A program made the translations under genes and the position numbers. DNA of 64,000 nucleotides, from positions 77,122,349-77,186,348 of the forward strand of contig NC_087062.1 in assembly GCF_963678635.1 (NCBI RefSeq), read 5' to 3'. Of the stretch, positions 57,492-64,000 are shown one piece after another. Every line of letters starts with the position of its first letter. The stretch's first letter is position 1. Source of the stretch: Symsagittifera roscoffensis. Lineage: Eukaryota; Xenacoelomorpha; Acoela; Convolutidae. The notes beneath the pieces are model-generated. The model was not told the origin of the DNA and did no database searches. It was given only the letters and a program-made list of their open reading frames with translations.

Positions 57492-60400
57492 CTAGCCGTA
57501 AATACTTATGCTAATGGCAAAAAACACTATCAAAAGAGTTCCATAATTTCTCGATGCCGATGACTTATCGGTACCATTTTGATCCTTGCTGCCCTTGAGA
57601 TCATAGTCATTCGTCTTTTTGTCTTTACCAGCAGCTCTTTTACCTTTCCCTTCCAGCAGAGCGTCTCATTTGCATGTAAGGTTCACGCCTTTCAGTGAAA
57701 ATGATGAAAATTTGCAAAGTTAATTACGGATTTTAATTGTTTTGTTTTCATATAAGTTCCGTAACTTCGTGCCGTCTTATAAATTCTGTTTCTCAAAGTC
57801 TTCCAAAGTTCCTAACTTTAAAATTAATAGACTATATCTATGGCACCTTTCAACTCCAAAAATGACGCTGAAAAAGACCTATTTTTGTTTAATTCAATAG
57901 CCTAGAAAAAAAAAATTGCCAAAAAACTCACTGTGGGGTTTGAATGGATTTCAAAATTTAATTTCCTGATCAAGTTATTCTGACCCTCGTGAATTTTTGG
58001 TTGAAACATTAGGCGTGATGTTTCTACAAGGTTTATGGGGAGGGTAAAAGAGGGCTTGAGACATTCAGATCTGTCTTGGATGCTACCCTGCCAGTATTTC
58101 TGTTCAGACATCACTTTCCCGATGAAGTCCTTCACCTGGAAAGTCCACACTCGAACATAGCCCCCAGGTGTCTTTCCACAGTTGGGGGGTCCCGGGCCCA
58201 TGGAGACGACACCGCATAAGTAGACAGTCCCTGAACAGAGAAAGACGCGTTAGTCAACCATTCTTTAAATTGGCCGAAAAAGATTAAGAATATCGAGAAA
58301 CATTAATTTTCATACGGTGAACATTGTTGTCATAAAATTCATAAAATTCCGCGATATTATGGTATCATAAAAGTTTGCCCAAAATCTATCAAGAAATGCA
58401 TTTTTATGAAGTTTAGGATAATGGTCCCGCTATTTTGAGGGAGTCCCATTCGAGATTTTACAAGAGCAGTCAAATTATTACAAACAATTTAAAGTCTTAT
58501 ACCATAAAAATTCACCTAAGGTTTGAAAAGGTTATAGATGTAAGCCGCAGGCGGGGGTGTTCAACATAGTTAATTTGTTCACCGTGCAAACTTATTGCAT
58601 TACATTATGACCGCGTTAAATTAATTTTTTGAAATTAAAATTCAAATCTGGAGGAGGGGTGGAAAAGAGACAACTGGGACGAATGAACTCCTACCATCAG
58701 ATTTGAGGCACTCCAGGGGTCCACCTGAGTCCCCGGTGCAGGAGTCTTGGGGTTGTTTGATGCCCATGTCGTTAGTGGTCATGCCCCCCGCACAGAAGGT
58801 CAACTGCAACTGTCCAGCTGGCCTCGTTTCCTTCCATTTGGCCACACACTTTTCCCTGTCAGGTGTCACCTGGATGTCGACACCCTAAAGATGGCAATTA
58901 TTGAGCGACTTTGACAAAAACTGCTCTGTTCACGAACTAATTTGTAATGGCGCAAAAGGCGCCATTGAAACAGCTTGGGTTCAAATGACTGTTAGTTGAA
59001 TGGATGTCGTAGAAAGGCGCATGGGCGGAAATTTATTTGACACCAAGAGTGTCTAATTCTAGCAACCAAGAGTGTCGTATTCTAGAAAAAAAGTGTTCAC
59101 GACCTTGGTCGCTTATTTGCTGATGTGCATTTTAGCTCATACGTTGAAATTTTATTCTTAACTAAATACTTCCTCTCAAAAATGTTGGAATGTGTCTTAC
59201 TCTGAGATGTTCCGCATAAACGGTTTGATTATTGCAGTTCTTCCCCGGGTCCGCACACCTGGTTCCAAAGCCCAGAGTGAACACCCACTGGTAGGGCTGG
59301 GGCTCCTTGGCGTCATAGTCTGCGAACGCTATTGGCATGATTCGGTGTCTCATCAGCTTAAGTGGATACTTGAACTTGAATATCGCAATGTCCATGTAAT
59401 CTGATTCCTAAAGAACAAAAAAAATAATTGCATCGGAACTTTCCAGACAGCAAATCTCCACGCAAACTTCAACGGCACAAATTGCTCATTTGACCTCCGA
59501 AATCATTCTTTAAAAGCTTTTAAAAGCATTGTCAAATGTTAACTTGTCTGAAAAGGCTACTTTTAAAGGATCTCACGTTCATCGATAATGTCTAAAATTT
59601 ATGATAAAAATTTTTTAAAATGTGCAATTAAATAAAGCCATTGTTTGATTGTTTTGTGGGCCATAGAGATTATTATTTCCTGTGAAGAGAGGATGTCGTA
59701 GTCTGTCTTTTTGAGTGGCTTGACGTGTTTGAAGTGTCCGAGACTGTCTCGGCCGAATATCATCCAAATGGTTGCAAGTTCCTTGATCGCCTTCTCCACA
59801 CAATGGTACGCTGTCAGCACTAAAATTACAAAATGCACTCATTCAAGTCAGGAATGACCCGGAAAAAGCGGGTGTTTCTATTAACCGCATTTAAGGAGAG
59901 GACAGCTTTGCGGCTAAATTTGCAAAAACGCAAAAATAAAGCCAAAAGACTGTTGCAAATGTGTCAATGAGCTCACTACCTAAATAAGTGTCTTCAGTTG
60001 GTTCATTTCCTTTTCAAATAAAAAACAAGGATAACTGGTTACTGTGCAAATAGCACAGAATATTCCGACCAATCTTAAAAAATACAATTTTGTTTTTCAA
60101 ATTAGTGTAGTTTTTTTCAGCATGTTATGAAAAAAAAGATCTAACGAAAAAATAGAATTCAGGTATAATTGAGAGTTATAGTGAAATACAACAATTTAAA
60201 ACAGTTTCTGAAGAAAAATGACCAGAAAAACAAAAATAACTTTCAAAAAATCTGAAAACAATTTTTTGAAGAATTTTTTTTGAATTTTCAAGTTTTTGAA
60301 TCCAAAAATTGCGCTAAAAAACCCCAAAAACTACCTTTACTTAAGAAAAACTAAGTTTTCACCTCTGAAAATAAGCTTAAACATGCTATTGTAAGCGTTC

Positions 60401-63227
60401 CTGGTCACCTTATTAGCTCGAAATTAGACCAAAAATCAAAAATTTCAAAACGGTTTTTCTCAAGACTGTGAAAAAAAATTCAAAGTTTTTAAATGTGATT
60501 CGAATCACAATTGGAAGGGCTTTAATATGATAAATCACTCAACTCAGTTTTGCGAGGAAAAAAGCAAAAAAAACTAAATCACACACGAATACAAAGTTCC
60601 TCCCCATTTTTAAGGGCCGGAACAATTAATCAAAAATATTATCAGTTGGTTAGTCAGGCTTCTTTTACTAAAAATTTTGCATGCTAGAAAATTTGTTGAA
60701 AATTTTTTTTAAAAGTTGAAAAAGAAATGACATCGGAGTCTCAAAAAAATTTTTACGATGGCCAACTTTTTCAAAAGACTTGCTCATTTATGTAACACTG
60801 CAACATTTAGTAGTTTTTTAATCCGCAGGGAAAATAAAAAAGGTCCAATTTTGAATCTAAATGTCATTAAAAAAATTTGCGCTATCGAGGCTTTTATAAT
60901 CGAAACGCATAATTAGTCTTCTATTTAACAAATGAATTTAACTGGAGCTCAAAAAGTAAACAAAATTCAAGCCGCAAAAAAAATCAATTTTGAGCGTGAA
61001 CAAATTTTAGGACTTTCTTAAAAAAACAACCCTCACTAGAATTCCATGGATAAAAATTGATTAAATTTGAGTTTTATTGATCAATTATAAACAATTTTTG
61101 TTCACATTCAGATAAAGACAATGAAACTTCATTATAATCGATTTTTACCTATGATCTTTTTTTTCGCGAAGTATAATTGTTTAAATTTGGGACTCCTTCG
61201 ATGACTACATTTTAAATTGGGATAGTCAACGCGCAACATTTTTCAACATCATAGAGCCTACGCGCAAACGTAAATCATCCATCCCAGTATGAACTGAGGC
61301 AGACAATTTGACATTAAGTCCCGATATCTAAGAACAGAGCGATAAAATCGCCAACACAAAAATATTTTAAAAAAAAAAACAGTGTGCATCAACTCCACTG
61401 GATTATTTGGCAGCGTATGGACTATAATAACAATAAATTTAAAGTTAATTGTCCAATACTGGTCTTATTGACAATTTTTTCAAGCCTCAATAAGTTTTAA
61501 CAAAAAGCTCAAGTGTTTTTTTTCTAATTTGAGCTCGGGATATCAATGATTTTCAGACTACGGAAAACGAATTGAAAAGTCGAAATTTGTCTGGAGGAAA
61601 GACACCACTCCGAGCACAATAATTTTTGAATGTCGGAACATTAGCAACTGAAAATGATGCAATCATTTCACATAAGACCTTTTGCTCAAATGAATTTTGA
61701 GCGCAACTGCTTGATCAATTGCGCATCTCATTCATTTTTTTTCAAATGTCACTTAAAATTTTGTAAAAACCAAGAAATTGTTACAATTTCTGAATAAAAT
61801 GACGGAAAATTGTGTTCGGGTTAATTTTTTCCCGGCAAACATCATTCGCAAACATCATTCTTTTTTTTTGCGAAGTTATAATTGTTTGAATTTGGGACTA
61901 CTTTGATGACTACATTGCAAATTTGGATAGTTAACGCGCAATATTGTTCATCCTCATAGAGCCTACGCGCGAAATTAAATCATACAGATTTGAACTGAAG
62001 TAGGCAATTTGACATTATGTAATCCTTACCAGACGCTTCATATATATAAAAATTATGAAGCTCTTTTTTACTTTTTTTAAATTAGAATAACTGTAGATCA
62101 ATTTTAGAGGGCAGTAAGAACATTTATTGGCTTCACACTCATACCAGCAGTCTTGTGATGTATTATTCATATACTTTGAGTGATACTTGCCCAGATATTT
62201 TGAGATGACGGTTCCTCCACAGAATCCGTTGTCTTTGATGGAATAATAGACGTACCAGGGGTGCTTCGCGATCGAGATCTCATCCCCATTTATGATTCTG
62301 GAACTGCCTACAGCGTCTGTCCGGATGTCACTTCTGTAGGTGCCTGGAACTGGTTTGTCTAGACAACCGGCGGTTGGGTCTTCTTTTTCCTCAGGATCAG
62401 ACCAACATACATCACCTACCTGAAAAATCAATGCTTTTGAAAGTATTTTTTTTTCATGTCTTCTGCGTTTAACCTCTATGAGCCGCGTATCACTAACTTA
62501 AGAAGTAAAACAAAAACTTCTGCTTCAGTACTAAGCTTGTAAATGGATCTCAAAATGGTCTGTCAAAGAACTTGAGAACCTCCAACTACAAGTTTTAGGT
62601 TTTTGAATTATACCTTTCAGTTTGTATATTTTCAATCGTATTCTCATCTTAGAAAACTGTTTTTGAAAGTGAGGGTGAAAATCCCAGAAATCTGGGAGTA
62701 GTGCCATCAAAGCAGGTAAAGATTAAAATTTTAGGGACTTGCAGAAGACTGTTAATTAAGATTTATTCAATTTTCTTTTGATTTTTTTCTCGGCTTAGAA
62801 TAGTTTTTTGACCAAGCAAAGAACTTGGACCATGGTTGACCTCAAACAATCGCGTTTTAATTGACATACTTAGTCTCTTTGTGTTCACCAAAAACTTTTT
62901 TTGCGGTTATAGACATCAAAATTGAGATATTTAATTTGAGGAACTACCTTACAATCCGGTCCTGTGAACCCATTTGAACTGAGCAGTACTCGATCTGAGC
63001 AATGGAATTTCTGTTCACTCTCACATTTCACTTGATTTAACATCTTTTCACTCGCTGACTGAACGAAACAAGGTGACTGCAACACAAACAAAGGGTTCCG
63101 TAATCTGACCATTGTAGTAGATGATTGATTGTTTGATATTGGTGCAAATGGGTTCCAGAACTCAATCTGGCCGTCTTGTGAGACTGTTTTCGTGCTGACT
63201 GAAGTCCAATACTTGTCGTTGCCCTTT
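57492..63227 (-). CDS. Trypsin-like serine protease (S1), probably membrane/GPI-anchored; 5' end outside window
   Basis: Exons on -: 63227-62948 (Cys-containing pro-region), 62419-62191, 59819 to about 59662, 59407-59201, 58884-58695, 58230-58087, 57664-57492. The activation site is SSR|IING; His57 is in TAYHC, Asp102 in MDIAIFKF, and Ser195 in GDSGGPLEC. Asp189 six residues before Ser195, with Gly216 and Gly226 (PGGYVRV), predicts cleavage after Lys/Arg. The second intron shown starts GCAAGT (GC-AG) and is needed to give CGGTVISKY-L-V-LTAYHC. The donor after ILSSQEIIIS is not canonical. The last exon adds a Lys-rich linker and GTLLIVFFAISISIYG, a C-terminal hydrophobic signal fitting a GPI anchor; its acceptor (AATGAG) is weak. 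A secreted or surface protease is inferred. Confidence 0.85.
61145..62030. repeat. Two diverged copies of a 170-bp repeat
   Basis: CGCGAAGTATAATTGTTTAAATT to GGCAGACAATTTGACATTA (about 61163-61320) recurs as GCGAAGTTATAATTGTTTGAATT to GGCAATTTGACATTATG (about 61870-62020). Confidence 0.7.
61404..61953. repeat. Left copy of a 2,047-bp-spaced direct repeat
   Basis: TTATTTGGCAGCGTATGG and the following 550 bp recur without visible change at 63451-64000, at a constant offset of 2047. It includes a dispersed-repeat fragment (CTCCGAGCACAATAATT and TGTCGGAACATT). Confidence 0.9.
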
Positions 63228-63450
63228 CTAAAATTCACTTAATGTGCTGTCGTATCGTTTTATTCCATGAGAAAACTTAAAAAAGACAGCCAAGGTACTC
63301 AGCAAGAATCAAGAAAAAAATTGCAATTAAGCTCTCAAGATCTAAGAAAACTTAAATTACTCGAAGAAAAAATTCGTATGTTTTTCAGGTAGATCATTTT
63401 GTTCCAACCACGCCGCAAAGTAGCGGAGCCAAAACATCGCGTAGGGTATT
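63228..63450. other. Protease intron sequence before the terminal repeat
   Basis: AT-rich with no coding sequence seen. An acceptor TTTTAG ends at 63228 (read on -) and begins the first visible protease exon. Confidence 0.45.
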
Positions 63451-64000
63451 TATTTGGCAGCGTATGGACTATAATAACAATAAATTTAAAGTTAATTGTC
63501 CAATACTGGTCTTATTGACAATTTTTTCAAGCCTCAATAAGTTTTAACAAAAAGCTCAAGTGTTTTTTTTCTAATTTGAGCTCGGGATATCAATGATTTT
63601 CAGACTACGGAAAACGAATTGAAAAGTCGAAATTTGTCTGGAGGAAAGACACCACTCCGAGCACAATAATTTTTGAATGTCGGAACATTAGCAACTGAAA
63701 ATGATGCAATCATTTCACATAAGACCTTTTGCTCAAATGAATTTTGAGCGCAACTGCTTGATCAATTGCGCATCTCATTCATTTTTTTTCAAATGTCACT
63801 TAAAATTTTGTAAAAACCAAGAAATTGTTACAATTTCTGAATAAAATGACGGAAAATTGTGTTCGGGTTAATTTTTTCCCGGCAAACATCATTCGCAAAC
63901 ATCATTCTTTTTTTTTGCGAAGTTATAATTGTTTGAATTTGGGACTACTTTGATGACTACATTGCAAATTTGGATAGTTAACGCGCAATATTGTTCATCC
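63451..64000. repeat. Right copy of the direct repeat, running off the window
   Basis: Identical by eye to 61404-61953. It is still matching at the last base, so the duplicated segment extends beyond the window. Confidence 0.9.

Larger units (their letters stand above)
59823..62190 (-). other. 2.4-kb GC-AG intron of the protease gene
   Basis: The donor CTGG|GCAAGTATC and acceptor TAATTTTAG|TGCTGAC give phase 1, restoring the conserved start of the His57 block. Neither nearby GT gives the right phase. The intron is AT-rich and holds repeats at 61150-62025. Confidence 0.65.

Noticed and set aside
59599-59842. Readthrough form of the His57 exon to its stop at 59599
   Set aside because: The tail after IIIS is unrelated to the family and the following exon starts in phase with the conserved Asp102 block, so splicing is required.

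Overview
This is AT-rich animal DNA. It has GT-AG introns, multi-exon genes, dense dispersed repeats and several decayed mobile elements; there are no bacterial-style operons. The organism cannot be named from the sequence. An envelope-bearing Ty3/gypsy-type retroelement, a GC-AG intron and a splice acceptor 12 nt upstream of a start codon would all fit an invertebrate such as a larvacean tunicate, but that is weak inference.

Layout. 312-6483: a complete but dead Ty3/gypsy element on the + strand, with 216-bp LTRs and a CCAC target duplication. 6809-11392 (-): a small three-exon candidate gene found by splice-phase matching, in DNA that otherwise holds dispersed repeats and a likely tRNA-derived SINE. 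14565-20750: a 6.2-kb unit holding a second decayed gypsy element and a mariner/Tc-like transposase pseudogene, both on -. 21183-50133: a large envelope-bearing LTR element on -, bounded by 149-bp LTRs. It has two tandem degenerate gag-pol copies, three compact extra ORFs, an env-like region and further unassigned ORFs. A second copy of the 6.2-kb unit (24589-30837) is nested in it. 51470-57254 (+): a three-exon host gene for an 871-residue Ser/Glu-rich protein with a C-terminal membrane anchor; its first intron carries a Tc1/mariner-like MITE. 57492-63227 (-): a trypsin-like serine protease gene, convergent with the previous gene and only about 240 bp away. Its 5' end lies beyond the window.

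The host genes show no shared pathway. Most of the window records transposon activity: nesting, segmental duplication, fold-back rearrangement, and two reverse transcriptase copies that have each lost a different catalytic aspartate. The most unusual part is 31000-34815, where small hydrophobic ORFs, a Pro/Ser/Thr-rich ORF and an env-like ORF are packed with 4-nt and 13-nt overlaps, as in a virus genome.
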